Of a DNA stretch of 64,000 nucleotides, positions 1 to 10,799 are shown in pieces. The translations under genes were made by a program, and so were the position numbers. Position 1 is the first letter of the stretch. Every line of letters begins with the position of its first letter. The DNA comes from Cryptomeria japonica (lineage: Eukaryota; Streptophyta; Pinopsida; Cupressales; Cupressaceae): NCBI RefSeq assembly GCF_030272615.1, contig NC_081408.1:767471330-767535329 (forward strand), read 5' to 3'. The notes under the pieces are model-generated. The model saw only the letters and a list, made by a program, of their open reading frames with translations, did no database searches and was not told the DNA's origin.

Positions 1-26
1 CTAATACATCAGTAACTAGAGATACA

Positions 27-653
27 TTGATTGAAAAACTTTCATCTTTTGAAATTAAGGAATTTGCTCTTGTTGCTACTATAAAGATAGATTTAGCCTT
101 TAAAGCATCAACATCATATGCACCATCATTTGAAAAATCTGATTGGAAAGCCTTTTATGCAAGAGAACTTGAAGAAAGCAGGAAAGAAAATGAAGAACTT
201 GAAGAACTTGAAGCACTATTTGCAAGGAAAATGCCTAAAGGTCTAGTTGGAAGTATGTATAAAGGTAAAGCACCCTTTAAATGTTTTAACTGTAATAAGA
301 TTGGTCACATGGCTTCAAGATGCCCTGTTAGACATGCTAGACTAAGAGAAGAAGCTAGAAGGACATACAAGCCTAACCCTGAATATCAGAGATATAGATT
401 TAAGAAGAATAAAGATAAATCTTGTTATCTTGCTGATGAAGGAGTGACTGATGATTCTGATGAGGATCTGATAGACAATGGATGGGTTTTTGTTACTATA
501 ACAGAAGATCAACCGGCACCTACAGTCCAACCGGTAGAGCAGGCCTTGGCAGCTAAAATTGATGTAAAGGATGAGTGGATCACTGATTCAGGATGCTCAC
601 ATCATATGAGAGGAGATAAAGGTAAATTCTTGAACTTTCAAGAATATATATAA
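27..653 (+). pseudogene. copia Gag C-terminus with zinc knuckle and start of protease
   Basis: The 208-residue frame carries a CCHC zinc knuckle, CFNCNKIGHMASRC, at about residues 85-98; this binds RNA in the Gag particle. Near the end it has ITDSGCSHHM, which holds the DSG active-site triad of the copia aspartic protease. The region between is charged, as usual for the Gag-protease linker. The frame ends at 653 because of what looks like a 4-nt insertion in an AT run near 645; the protease continues in another frame from 654. The first ATG in the window is probably internal, since the Gag N-terminus should be upstream. Confidence 0.9.
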
Positions 654-1410
654 TGGAGGCTTATTAAGATTTGGAGATGATAAAGCTTGTCTAATCAAAG
701 GTAAAAGTACAATATCTCAAGATGGTATGAATAATATTGACAATGTTTACTATGTTGAAGGTTTAAAGCATAATCTTTTGAGTGTTGGTCAATTAGTTGA
801 GAAAGGATTTTAGTTACAATTCAAAAATGGAAAATGCAAAATCATGAATAGAACATGTTTAGAAATTGCAACCGGTAATCAAACTAGAGGTAATATCTTT
901 CATTTGAATAATAGTAAAAAGACATGCTTGATTGCACATATTGATGAAAGTTGGCTATGGCATAAAAGACTTTGTCATGTAAACTTTGATTGCATGGTAA
1001 AAATCAGTACTACTAAGGCAGTTAGAGATTTACCTAAAATTGTCAAACCTCACAATACAGTATGTAAGGAATGTCAATTTGGAAAACAAGTTAGAGCTAC
1101 TTTCAAAAGTATTCCAGAAAAATCCAATAATGCTCTTGACTTTATTCACACTGATTTATGTGGTCCATCTAGAACTAAAAGCTTACAAGGTGATAGATAT
1201 TTCATGTTAATGATTGATGACTATTCTAGAATGTGTTGGGTTACTTTTCTTAGAGAAAAATTAGAAGCACTTGGAAAATTCAAACTATTCAAAGAAATGG
1301 TAGAAAATGAAACCGGTAAAAAAATCAAATGTCTAAGATCAGATCAAGGAGGAGAATTTACATCTAAGGAATTTAATGCATTCTGTGAATTAAATGGAAT
1401 CAGAAGATAG
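654..1410 (+). pseudogene. copia protease C-terminus, GAG-pre-integrase and first part of integrase
   Basis: After the frameshift the protease continues to the KHNLLSVGQL motif near 768-797. An in-frame TAG follows at 811-813. From 844 the frame gives the GAG-pre-integrase domain (SWLWHKRLCHVNF and VCKECQFGKQ, the integrase HHCC zinc-binding residues). The catalytic core follows, with the first aspartate in HTDLCGP and the second in SDQGGEF. A TAG at 1408-1410 sits where copia integrases have glutamine just before the APLTPQQNG region. In the living family integrase inserts the cDNA into the host genome; this copy is dead. Confidence 0.9.
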
Positions 1411-2801
1411 CTATCTTGGCACCTCTGACACCATAGCAAAATGGAGTTGTTGAAAGGAAAAACAGAACTATCTTGGATGCAGCTAGAAGTATGCTATCAG
1501 AAGCAAACCTACCACATGTACATTGGAGAGAGATAGTAAGTACAGCGGTCTATACATTCAACAAAGTCCACATCAAAGGTGAAACCGGTAAGACCTCTCA
1601 TGAACTATGGTTTGGTATTACTCCTACTCTTAAATATTTCAAAATATTTGGAAGTAAATGCTATATTAGAAGAGATGAGTACATTGGGAAATTTGATCCT
1701 AGAAGTGATGAAGGAATATTTCTTGGTTATTCATCTAAGAGTAAAGCATATAGATGTTTTAACAAAAGATTGCAGAAAATTGTTGAGAGTACAAATGTGA
1801 ATATTGATGAACAATTCAGAGGAACTTCAAGGTATATAGATTTTGAACCGGCAATAGAAATTCTAAAAAATGAACCTACACTGAACCCACCGGTACAGAA
1901 TGAAGATGTAGTTACATTGGTATCATCTGAAAATTCCACTGTGACTGAGGAACAGCAGCAAACAAAGACACCCCAATATGTAAGACTAAATCATTCTGAA
2001 GATCAGATAATTGGAAACAAGCATAAAGGAGTTATGACAAGAGGAAGATTGGAAAATGAAGAGGTATGTCTTATTTCTCAAATTGAACCATCATCAATTA
2101 ATGAGGCATGTGAAGATAAATATAGGACTAAAGCCATGGAAGAAGAGTTAGAACAAATTGAGAAGAATAACACTTGGACATTAGTTCCCCGGCCTAAAGA
2201 TAAAAATGTAATTGGAACCAAATGGGTATTCAGAAACAAAATTAATGAAGATGGTAAGGTTATCATAAATAGAGCAAGACTAGTGTGTAAGGGATATTCA
2301 CAGAAAGAAGGAATTGATTATAATGAGACCTTTGCACTGGTAGCCAGAATAGAGGTAGTCATATTATTTTTGGCTTTTGTAGCACATAAGAACTACAAAG
2401 TATATCAAATGGATATTAAATGTGCATTTTTGAATGGAGATCTTGAAGAAGAAGTTTACATTGAACAACCTGACGGATTTTCTTTGACAGATAACAAAGA
2501 TATGGTTTGCAGGTTAAGGAAAGCTTTGTATGGATTGAAGCAAGCTCCAAGAGCTTGGTATGCAAGATTGGATAAGTATCTTTTCAAGATTGGTTTTTCT
2601 AAAGGTAATACTGACAGCAACTTATATTATAAAATAACTAATGATGAAATCTTGGCTATAGAAGTTTTTGTTGATGATATAATCTTTGGAGGAGAAGGTG
2701 GATTATGTAAAGACTTTTCTATTGAAATGCAGCAAGAATTTGAAATGTCTATGATCGGTGAAATAAGATTCTCTTTAATCCAACCAGGTACAAATTTATG
2801 A
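1411..2801 (+). pseudogene. copia integrase C-terminus and reverse transcriptase
   Basis: Integrase resumes after a 1-nt deletion near 1418 and another TAG at 1434-1436. It shows [10 protein letters not shown] with the catalytic glutamate, then the conserved copia C-terminal segment ([26 protein letters not shown]). The RT domain starts near [19 protein letters not shown] and contains [25 protein letters not shown] and the polymerase box FVDDIIFGG (usual form YVDDI). Some 150-200 bases that should follow MSMIGE are missing: the frame jumps from the end of the RT palm almost directly to [12 protein letters not shown]. The frame therefore ends at 2801 through deletion, not at a natural stop. 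Confidence 0.92.
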
Positions 2802-3459
2802 TAGGAGGTTTACTATATTTGACACAAACCAGACTTGATATCATGAATGCAGTATGTATTGTTTCAATATTTCAGAGTAATCCTAGAGAAAATCATGAAT
2901 CAGCAATAAAAAGGATTATCTGGTACCTACAAGGCACTACAAATCTTGGATTATGGTATCCTAGAGATGAAAACTTTGAATTATGTGCATACACAGATGC
3001 AAATTGGGTAGGAGATGTGGATGATAGAAAAAGCACCATCGACAGAGCATTTTTTCTTGGAAGCAGATTAGTTTCTTGGTTGAGTAAGATACAAAGTTGT
3101 ACATCCATATCAACAGCAGAATTAGAATATGTTGCAGCAACAACTAACTATATACAGGTACTATGGCTTAAATAAATGTTGAAAGACATAAAGGTAAAAT
3201 GCAAGGAATCTATAACTATCTATTGTGATAACACTACAGCAATTGATATATCTAAGAATCCAGTACTACATTCTAAAACAAAACATGTTTCCATCAAACT
3301 GAATTTTCTAAGGGAAAATGTTGAAGCAAAAGAAATAAAACTGGTTTATGTGAATACTAAAGAGTAGATTGCAGATATTTTCACTAAACCTCTACCTAAG
3401 GAAACTTTTGAATATCTTAGAGATCATCTTGGGTTCATACCCCCACCAGTAGATACTTA
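2798..3459 (+). pseudogene. copia RNase H domain
   Basis: The domain begins at [12 protein letters not shown]. It contains YTDANWVGD (first aspartate), STAELEYVA (glutamate) and YCDNTTAI (second aspartate), the acidic residues of copia-type RNase H, which degrades the RNA strand of the RNA-DNA hybrid. It finishes with DIFTKPLPKETFEYLRDHLG and the natural stop near 3459. In-frame TAA (3173-3175) and TAG (3365-3367) fall where the family has glutamine (KQMLKDI and KEQIADIFTK), so single C-to-T changes created both. Confidence 0.9.
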
Positions 3460-3790
3460 GAGAGTTGATATTTGTCACCAACTGGCAGAATTAACAGAGA
3501 AATCTTTTTACTCCAGCTTTGATGAGGAAGCTACTTCTCAAGGGGAGTACTTGGTATACTAAATTGGTTGGTATTTTGTATATGAACTTGGCTTTGTAGT
3601 AACTTTGGCATTTGATGTCAAAGGGGGAGAGATTGGTATGAAAAAACACATGGAAACACATGTTACTCTTAGGGGGAGAAATTGTTACTTTCGGAGAGTT
3701 TACTTATATTTTGGTAATTGTTGGTACTTTGGTATTTGGCATTTATGTTTTAGCACTTTGATGGTTTTTCCATCTTGTGTTGCCATCAAT
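3460..3790 (+). other. copia 3' untranslated region with repeated purine tracts
   Basis: No coding frame is supported here. Three G-rich purine stretches of the AAAGGGGGAGA type occur near 3620, 3670 and 3794. Only the last directly abuts an LTR start. The earlier ones look like extra or duplicated polypurine tracts. Confidence 0.6.
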
Positions 3791-3805
3791 GCCAAAGGGG
3801 GAGAT
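3791..3805 (+). other. polypurine tract of the copia element
   Basis: GCCAAAGGGGGAGAT lies immediately before the LTR start TGTTGG. The position and purine content fit the primer for plus-strand DNA synthesis. Confidence 0.8.
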
Positions 3806-4867
3806 TGTTGGTATATTGGTATGGTTTTGTCATTGACATCAACACCTACTAAACTTTAAAAACTCTAGCATTTTGGAGAATCAGCAATATTCACCAGCAA
3901 GCAAATGACTTATGCACAGTCACTGGTATATGGTACACCGGTAGGATATAATGACCATCGGCACTTGGAATGGCATGGAAAACACTTGGTTATGTTGAAG
4001 ACATCGTTTGGAAATTTTGTCTTGGAGATTTGTTTATTGGCATATTCGTATTTGCATATTTGTTGTTACCGGAAAATAGGTCCAGGTTATACACTGGTAG
4101 GTTTATCTTTTCCTGATCAGCATGCCACACTATGGAGATGATTTATTATTGTTGTAAATGCATCAAGCCGACATGTTGAATCGATTATTGCATCAGATAT
4201 TGTTTTGTTTGTAAAATGATTTTATTGTAATATCTTGTAGAGCCGACCTACTAAAATTGGTCTTAGGTTATGATATAAATGTAAGATCTTATTTGTAAGA
4301 TCGTGAGTGAAATGCGAAAAAGAATTGTGTGAAGGTATATGTGAGAATAAATAGAGCTATACACGCAGACATCATTTGAAGGTGAAGCAAGGTTTTTGTG
4401 AAAGCATATCAGAACTACACCGGTACTGAATTCAGCATATGAAGATGCTATTTTGAGCAGTACATCCTTATTGGATTTAACCATCCAATTGTATTCAGTG
4501 TGACTCTTATTTTGTGTTTGAGCAGTGAGCTCTAGGCGCTTGGCCTTTCTGCATGAGCACACCCCATGTGTATACACTTACTATCTGTAGTAGTATCATC
4601 TAATTGTGGGTAAGGTTTCCTACCATGGTTTTCTCCCCTTACAGGGTTTCCACATACAAATATTGGTGTTATGTGTTGTGGATGACTTTGTATTTTTATT
4701 TCATGCATTAATCTTTACTGGTATTGCAATTATCTGATAAAACTATCCACCGGTATAAAAAATTGGTTCACCGGTATTAAGCAATAAGTTGGTTAAGTTG
4801 TTTTTTATTTAAATTTATTTGACAAATGATTCACCCCCCCCCTCTCAGTTGTCTTCAAGACCTAACA
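3806..4867 (+). repeat. copia 3' LTR
   Basis: The LTR starts TGTTGGTATATTGG directly after the polypurine tract and ends CTAACA, giving TG...CA termini and 1062 bp. It contains several ACCGGT motifs, a C-run near 4830 shared in type with the solo LTR at 43698, and an AATAAATAG TATA-like box near 4348. The DNA following 4867 is chromovirus sequence, so the right boundary is well supported by comparison with 50823. The matching target-site duplicate would be at the missing 5' end. Confidence 0.87.
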
Positions 4868-5935
4868 ATCTCCTCATTCTCCTTAGGTGTTAACCTATAT
4901 GAAGCCTTATTGGGAAGGATAGCCCTGGGAATCAGATCCATGTGATGACTTATGCTTCTGATATGTGGCAATGCATCCAACAACTCTATTGCAACAATGT
5001 CTTTGTACATCTCCAAAATGGACCTTGTATTTCTTGAGGTAATTATTCCAACCTTGTTGAAGTAAGGACAAGCTTGGGCTTAAGTACCAAAGGACAACCA
5101 AACTCTTTTTCCTTCATGGCTTGAATGAATTTATTTCCAATCACCAACATAACTTTCCTACTACTACAACCACTATTGTCTGCTTCTTTCTCTTTGAGAG
5201 GCATCAAGGTATGTTTTACTCCATCCTTCTCTATGATATAAGTGTTCTCACTTCTGTCATGCACCGCTTTCCTATCAAATTACGATGATCTTCTGAGCAA
5301 TACATGGCACACATCCATGAGCATTATATCACATAGTACACTATATTTATAACCACCAATCTGAAAATGGACACAAGCCTACTCACTTATCGGCAATTGA
5401 TGGCCTTTCTACAACCATGACACCTTATATAGAGATGGATGCTTGATTCTTTTAATGTCTAACTTGTTTACCATCTATATTGCAACAATATTATCCATAC
5501 CACCACTGTCAATAATCAATCTACAACATTTACCCTTTGACTTACATTTTGTTTTGAATAAGGCTCTCCTTTGAACTAGTTCTTGGTTTTCCTTTTGGGG
5601 CTTCAACAATACTGTCTTTAGCAACAAAGATTGTCCAGATTCTGGATCCTCTTTGTGGTGATTAGGTGACCCCACACTTTCTTGATCAACATGAACAATT
5701 TGATTGCTCCTTTCAAACATTATATGCCTTCCTTGAGAAGATTCAAAGAATTGCCAACTCTTGTGTCCATATTGGTTGCTCTTGAAGCATTTCCTAGCGA
5801 ACTCTCTTCCTTTACCTTGTGAGCCTCATCTTCCATATGATCTTCCTTTATTATGATAATTTCCTCTATCATTACTGTATGCTCTACTACAATGGTAGGT
5901 GTTACCAACAATAATATTTAAGTCTCGTCACCTTA
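4868..5935 (-). pseudogene. Ty3-gypsy chromovirus Gag-protease-RT linker fragment, copy A
   Basis: Read on the minus strand, about 5790-5745 gives a degenerate CCHC knuckle, CFKSNQYGHKSWQF, with two of the zinc-binding cysteines lost. It is followed in frame by LIIDSGGMDNIV (protease DSG active site) near 5525. Further on come the conserved CDIMLMDVCHVLL region and KAVHDRSENTYIIEKDGVKHTL near 5264. The linker towards RT follows and is cut off at 4868 by the copia insertion. Several stops lie where glutamine is expected. Copy B (50823-51560) continues into RT, which shows what was interrupted. Copy B also lacks about 330 bp corresponding to 5436-5765. Confidence 0.88.
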
Positions 5936-5939
5936 ACTA

Positions 5940-6500
5940 GCAAGGAAAGGAAAGGGTGAAAAAGGCAAGTAACAAAAAACCAACATTGGGATTATTCATC
6001 ATTAAGAGACAAGTCCTTCAAAATAATGGCATGAGCCTACATCAATATTTCATGCAAGTGGATTCAAATTTTGAAATCATTAGCATACGCACCCATCCCC
6101 GCCAGCTTGTATGTCGCACAGTTGCCTTCCCGTCTCACATGGCAAAACCTGATGTCTCCTCATGAAGTAAGGAGAGAATTACACTTGGCAATGAGATGGT
6201 TGGAATTCAAATCCAATTTTGTTGCCCCTTTGAGCATCATGATGGTGTTTCTAGAGTCACCTTCAACAATGATGTGTTTAAGTCCCTTATTCCTAGCTGT
6301 GATCAACCCATGGTAAATAGTTGTGACTTCAGCCATGCTTGAAGTTTGAATTCTATAATTGTCCACATAGTCAAGGATGAGGCTACCACATGAGTCTCAA
6401 ATCACTCCACCCCCTCCCACCTGACCGGGTTGCCCCTAGATGACCCATCAAAATTCAGCTTCAACCAAACAATATCAGAAAGGTCCATGATCTAATCCAA
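5940..6500 (-). pseudogene. LINE 3' fragment with RNase H domain, copy A
   Basis: The minus strand from about 6490 reads WLKLNFDGSSRGNPG (the first RNase H aspartate and its glycine-rich turn), AEVTTIYHGL (glutamate) and HIIVEGDSRNTI (second aspartate), the type I RNase H pattern at the C-terminus of plant L1-type LINEs. No RT is attached, so this is a severely 5'-truncated LINE copy or a remnant. Copy B is at about 51570-52125. An in-frame stop precedes the middle part. Confidence 0.82.
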
Positions 6501-6827
6501 AAATTAATATACTAAACATACATAATTAAATTCTAATAAAATATTTATTTAATTAAAATTAAAATTAAAACTCCAAATCTTCTTAAAAACCTTTAATCAA
6601 AATTAATTATTTTTAATAAATAAAACTCAAAATATTACATCTAATTGCCGAGCATGATTAATACTAATGTAGTTTTTGAAAAATGCCTCTTCATTGTCCA
6701 CTTCATAAATCAATGTGCCAAACACTATTTGAGAAAATTCCCTTGGAGGGCTTTAACATAACGAGGTGAGAAAAAAGTGGAGTTAGTACATGACGTAAAA
6801 ACCATGAGTTAGTTCGGTCACAAAAAG
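6501..6827. other. AT-rich spacer shared with copy B
   Basis: The DNA is composed largely of A/T runs up to about 6650, then more mixed sequence matching 52276-52430. I see no gene. Homology to copy B stops just after the shared GGTCACAAAAAGAC. Confidence 0.7.
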
Positions 6828-6929
6828 ACATGGGCGGCAAGACAAGGGTGGTAAAAGGGGCGAAAACCTATCTGTCAGATGTGAGTATAACACTTTCATT
6901 TTGAGCTGAAAAATTATTTCCCTTTATAA

Positions 6930-7030
6930 TTTAAAAACCCTAACCCTAGAATTTTAAATAGAGGAAGAACCCTAGCCCTGTAAAACCCGTGACGTTCTTT
7001 TGCTGCAGCATGGTCTATTAATGGAGGAAG
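6930..7030 (+). promoter_or_regulatory. telo-box promoter-like stretch
   Basis: AAAAACCCTAACCCTAG near 6942 contains the plant telo-box AAACCCTAA. It is followed by TTTAAATAGAGG and a second AACCCTAG. An ATG at 7021 opens only a 12-codon frame, and a T-rich intron-like stretch follows to about 7230. Telo-boxes near a start site are known from plant translation-machinery genes. Here no gene can be recognised downstream, so this may be a promoter relic or chance. Confidence 0.35.
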
Positions 7031-7624
7031 ATGAAAGTGACCCAAAATGCAGCAACTAGGTGTAAAGCTGCATATGTTTTATTCTATTTTATTTTGAATT
7101 TTTTAATTGGTTTTAGTGTTATGTCTTGTTATTTTAAAATTTACTGTTATTGTTTTTGTTATTTTTAAAAAAAATTAATTGTGTGTTAGGTTGTATCAGC
7201 AATATTAATTTGGTGAATTGATTTTAATAGATTGATGAATTTATTAGGAAGCCATTGTTTCTTAGAATGGTTGGAATTGGAAAGAGAGCATCCTCGTAGG
7301 AATATTCGATAAAGGCAAAGCCATAATTATATTGATTATGTCGAATTTACAAAGCTAAGATAGCAAATATATTTTTAACCGAATTCAAAATGGAAGCATC
7401 AAAATGCCTTCTAAAAGAGAAGAAGGAATGCAACTAGGCAGTCCATGGAAGACATAAGGAGTCTTTCCGAATTAACATATATAAGTTTGAGGATTCCCTT
7501 TTTATAAAAAACTTAAAGTCTAAATGGCAGAAGCTTGCTACCCTATTAACAAAGATTATGCTGATAAGAACAAATACTTGCTCGAGAGTCAAAATAGTAA
7601 GCTTTAAAGAAACTGAAAGGGGAC
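7031..7624. other. no recognisable gene
   Basis: T-rich DNA (7070-7230) ends in a TTTTAATAG acceptor-like site, followed by about 390 bp of mixed sequence with no long frame on either strand. Present only in copy A. Confidence 0.5.
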
Positions 7625-8230
7625 CTAGCTTGCAATTTCCTTGTGGGATTTAGATGGAAGGTGCTCCTTCCTTGCATTCCCATGGCCTTTGCTCGGAGGG
7701 CGACCCCTACCACAGCCAAGTCTGGACCCGCGATGACCCCTTCTAGAGCCACCCCTGCATGCCTGTTCCATTTGAGGGTTTTCATCTTTTGTTTTGAAAG
7801 GCAGAATGCCATTGAGTCTTGCGAACTAAATTAGGTCATCCTCTTTGCCCAGGTCTTCTGAATTATCTCCTAGGAACCACCATTTAAGGTAGCCAAGGCC
7901 AACTCCCATGAAAACCCGATGCCTATACAAGTCTTTTCCTTTCAGGTCGAGCAGGAAAGGATAATAGTTAATTAGTTCTCCATGGGCATTGAATAGGATT
8001 CTATCGCCTGGCTGAGGAGCCCCAGAGTCATGAATTGTCAATTTAGAATTTCTTGGAGCTCTTGGGTGACCTCCTCTAGAAAAATCTTCTTGGTGAGGTT
8101 CCAAACTGCCTGCTTGGCAATTTTTAGGACTAGCAGAGAGGCAACAAACCTTGAGGAGATACTGGCGTTATCTCGAGGATACTCGTCTCTGTTCAGGTGT
8201 CTGCTACCCAAGATCATATTGACTACCAAT
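7625..8230 (-). pseudogene. unrecognised broken coding region with RG-rich C-terminus
   Basis: On the minus strand a coherent protein-like stretch runs from about 8229. There is a frame change near 8060, then a continuous frame through GDRILFNAHGELINYYPF and YLKWWFLGDNSEDLGKEDD. A single TAG near 7833 interrupts it before it goes on to CRGGSRRGHRGSRLGCGRGR and a stop near 7625. The composition looks like real former coding sequence: mixed residues, then an arginine-glycine-rich tail of the kind that binds RNA. I do not recognise the family. It lies downstream of the LINE RNase H on the same strand, so it could be part of that element or an unrelated gene or virus-like remnant. Confidence 0.45.
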
Positions 8231-8954
8231 ATGAGAGGGAAATTCGATTAGAGGAGGAGGCGCTTGAGCCTCAAGTCTGTAATTTTTTGGAATGAAACTT
8301 GGTGCATTAACACCGAGAGGGAAATTGGAGTGTCTACTCCAAGACAGGAGATGGGTATGGGATACACACTCATAATGAAACCAAAAGGGGGCTCTGTCGA
8401 CATGGACGGCAATGCAGGCTAACAAACAAGAAGGAGAAACCAAGACTCTAGGAATAATTAGCAAGAGAATGAGAATGAGAACATAATGCAGAAAAATAAT
8501 GTGAAGAAGTAGGTTGACACACTCTTCAATGCCAAATAATGAGGGACGGATATGCAATAAATTTGCCAGCAAAGGTGGTGAGGGATGTTTGTCCTTGGCA
8601 CACCAAATCTCTCGTTCAGGCCATGCAAACCATAAATTGATTTGTCAGTTTGGCAGCTAGATCTTGAAAGGAGGATCGGTGAAAGCTTAGGTCATGACTG
8701 CAGCTTGGATGACGTAATTGAAAATGGGCCCACTCTCCCCGAAATATGTAAGATTTAAATTTGAATTGAAATAATCGTTACACTTAGCCACCAAGGTTAA
8801 GTTTAATGTTTGCCTAGGTAGCGAAGCTTTAAGTAGCCTCTGCATATTCCTGAAGAGACTCTTGCATTGGGATTAAAAACTTCTGGGACCCTTGCCTGTC
8901 AAGTGCGATGGTCTGCATGAATAACAGGCAGATTTCCTTGATCCCAACTGTAGA
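8231..8954. other. possible LINE 3' untranslated region, no gene seen
   Basis: Between the RNase H domain and the RG-rich region there are only short frames with frequent stops. No poly(A)-derived run marks a clear LINE 3' end. Confidence 0.4.
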
Positions 8955-9345
8955 GATAGGTTCCTTGAGTAGCTATTTTTGAGAGAACATTTGCCTCTGA
9001 GTTTTCTTCTCTATAGATGTGCTTAGCTTCATAGTTTTCAATCCTATCCAGGCTTGCAATTATGTTTTCTAGAATTCCCTACAATCTCCAATTTGGAGTG
9101 TTTTTCCTCTTGATCACATTTATTGCTATCTTTGAGTCACCCTCCACTAAGATGTTATTAAAACCATGTTTTATGCAATCTATCAGTCCAAATTGCAATG
9201 CTTTGAACTCTGCTATGTTGTTTGTGTTTGGGGGGATCGACTTTGCCATTTTCCCAAGAGTTGCTCCTATGTGATCTTTGATTACATATCCTATGCTTGA
9301 AGGACCCGGGTTGCCTCTAGAGGCGCAATCAAATTTTAGTTTTAT
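8955..9345 (-). pseudogene. LINE ORF2 C-terminal RNase H domain
   Basis: One minus-strand frame reads KLKFDCASRGNPGPS (first aspartate), NNIAEFKALQFGL (glutamate), NILVEGDSKIAI (second aspartate) and REENSEANVLSK. Functional members usually have ADxL at the last site, so the final catalytic aspartate appears to be asparagine here. Two TAG codons interrupt the frame, at the junction with the preceding region near 9344 and after NWRL near 9082. Confidence 0.85.
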
Positions 9346-10188
9346 CTAACCAGGCTTTGGAGGAGTCCAAATAGCGGTCTTTCTCATATTGTCTTTTTGC
9401 CCAAAGGAGGGAGGAATCCTGATTCCATGCCAACTTTTCCTAATGCTTTCATCCCATGATGAGAAAGATTTAGGCAGTCCCAAAGAAAAGGCTATCTCAC
9501 AGTTAACTAAATCCACAATAACTGATTCAATTGAGTTCAATATTATTTCTATTCTTTTGGATTTGTTATCAAATAGCCTACAATTCCTCTCTTTCCAAAT
9601 TTCCCAGACTAAACTTGAAGAGGATACTTCCATGATTAAGCTTAGGGTGGACTCCTTAGTTGGGATAGGCCAGCTATGGAACAGGGATTTAATGTCATTT
9701 GGTAGAGCTGTGATCAGCCCAAGTTTAGCATAGAGCCATCGCCAACATTTGGATGCAAAGGGATAAGTGAGTAGAAGATAATCCACTGTCTCTGATTGAG
9801 CTTTGCACATGATGCATCTAGAGGGTCCTGCATACCCCATTTTTGTGAACTTTTCTACAGTTAAGATCTTCCTCTGATAAGCTAGCCATGCAAAGATCCC
9901 TGCCTTAGGAATGACTTTAGAGCTCCAAAAACACTTCTTAGGAATATCCAGTTGATCCTGAACAACATTGCTGACTAGAACTCTGTAACCATCTTTAGGA
10001 TTGTAGAGCCCTGTTTTGGAAGGTGCCCAAATTAAAGAATCATTCCCTCTTCTCAGATTGATATTCCTTGCTTTTAAGAGCTCTTTGAGATGATCTAAAT
10101 CATTCCTTGAGTTTGGAGCTCCTTCCAATGATTTCCAACTCCAACTTTGAGAGTTGTGTGAGCCATCAAAAATCAGATAATCTCTCAC
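9346..10188 (-). pseudogene. LINE ORF2 zinc-finger (zf-RVT) region
   Basis: This is the longest uninterrupted stretch of ORF2, 280 residues. It contains the reverse-transcriptase-associated zinc-binding pattern of plant LINEs: KAGIFAWLAYQRKILT, then CIMCKAQSETVDYLLL and a KCWRWLY tail. It includes the usual VWEIWKERNCRLFDNK segment, ends PPKPG, and runs into RNase H through a stop. The annotated ATG is internal; the natural start is ORF2 at 13133. Confidence 0.88.
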
Positions 10189-10799
10189 TCTGACACCTCA
10201 GTGATGCTTAAGCCAGTTCTCTGTTATAGGAATGTTAAGTGAATTCGCAATAGGTGGGTATCCTCCCCAAGAATCTTCCTAAAAGAGGCTTGATGCTCCA
10301 TCCCGGCTGTCCCATGTGAGTTGTTCTGAGATCAGATTTCTACAGGAGATTAAAAAATTCCATGTTTTTGAACCCTTGGGGAATGAGTTTTCTCTTAGAA
10401 GATTGGTAGGTTCTTGATCTATTAAATATTTGGTAGCTAGCATTCTATCCCACGTGATATTGGGATTCTTAATTAACTTCCATACTAGTTTGTCCCCTAG
10501 GGCTTTGTTTTGCAAATTTGAGGTCCTTAATGCCTAAACCCCCTAGGAATTTGGTCTTAATTATTTTTTCCCATTGAATTAGAGCTATTATGTGTTTCTC
10601 CTCTCAATTTTGCCAAAAAAAATTCCTCATTTTCTTAATTAGAAAGGCATTAGCACTTGCTGAGAGAGATAGAATGGATAATAGATAGATGACAGGGCCG
10701 ATATTACTAGTTGAACCATCAGTAATCTTCCTGCCCAAGACAGCCATTTCCCTTTCCAGGAGTTTGAGGTCTGATCCACTTTTAGCTTGAGAAGATCCT
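10189..10799 (-). pseudogene. LINE ORF2 region between RT and zinc finger
   Basis: The frame 10515-10279 gives KALGDKLVWKLIKNPNITWDRML-type sequence, found in the thumb/connection region of plant LINE ORF2. The part between 10520 and 10800 is broken by several stops and frame changes but keeps recognisable coding character. Confidence 0.75.

Larger units (their letters stand above)
1..4867 (+). mobile_element. Ty1-copia LTR retrotransposon, decayed, 5' part outside window
   Basis: The domain order on the plus strand is Gag zinc knuckle, protease, GAG-pre-integrase, integrase, reverse transcriptase, RNase H, which is the Pseudoviridae (Ty1-copia) order. It is followed by a polypurine tract and a 1062-bp 3' LTR. 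The 5' LTR, primer-binding site and Gag N-terminus lie left of the window. The reading frame is broken by stop codons, a 4-nt insertion near 645, a 1-nt deletion near 1418 and a sizeable internal deletion near 2780. The 3' LTR abuts chromovirus DNA at 4868 that continues uninterrupted in the paralogous copy around 50823, so the element sits inside a gypsy element. It cannot encode a working polyprotein. Confidence 0.93.
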
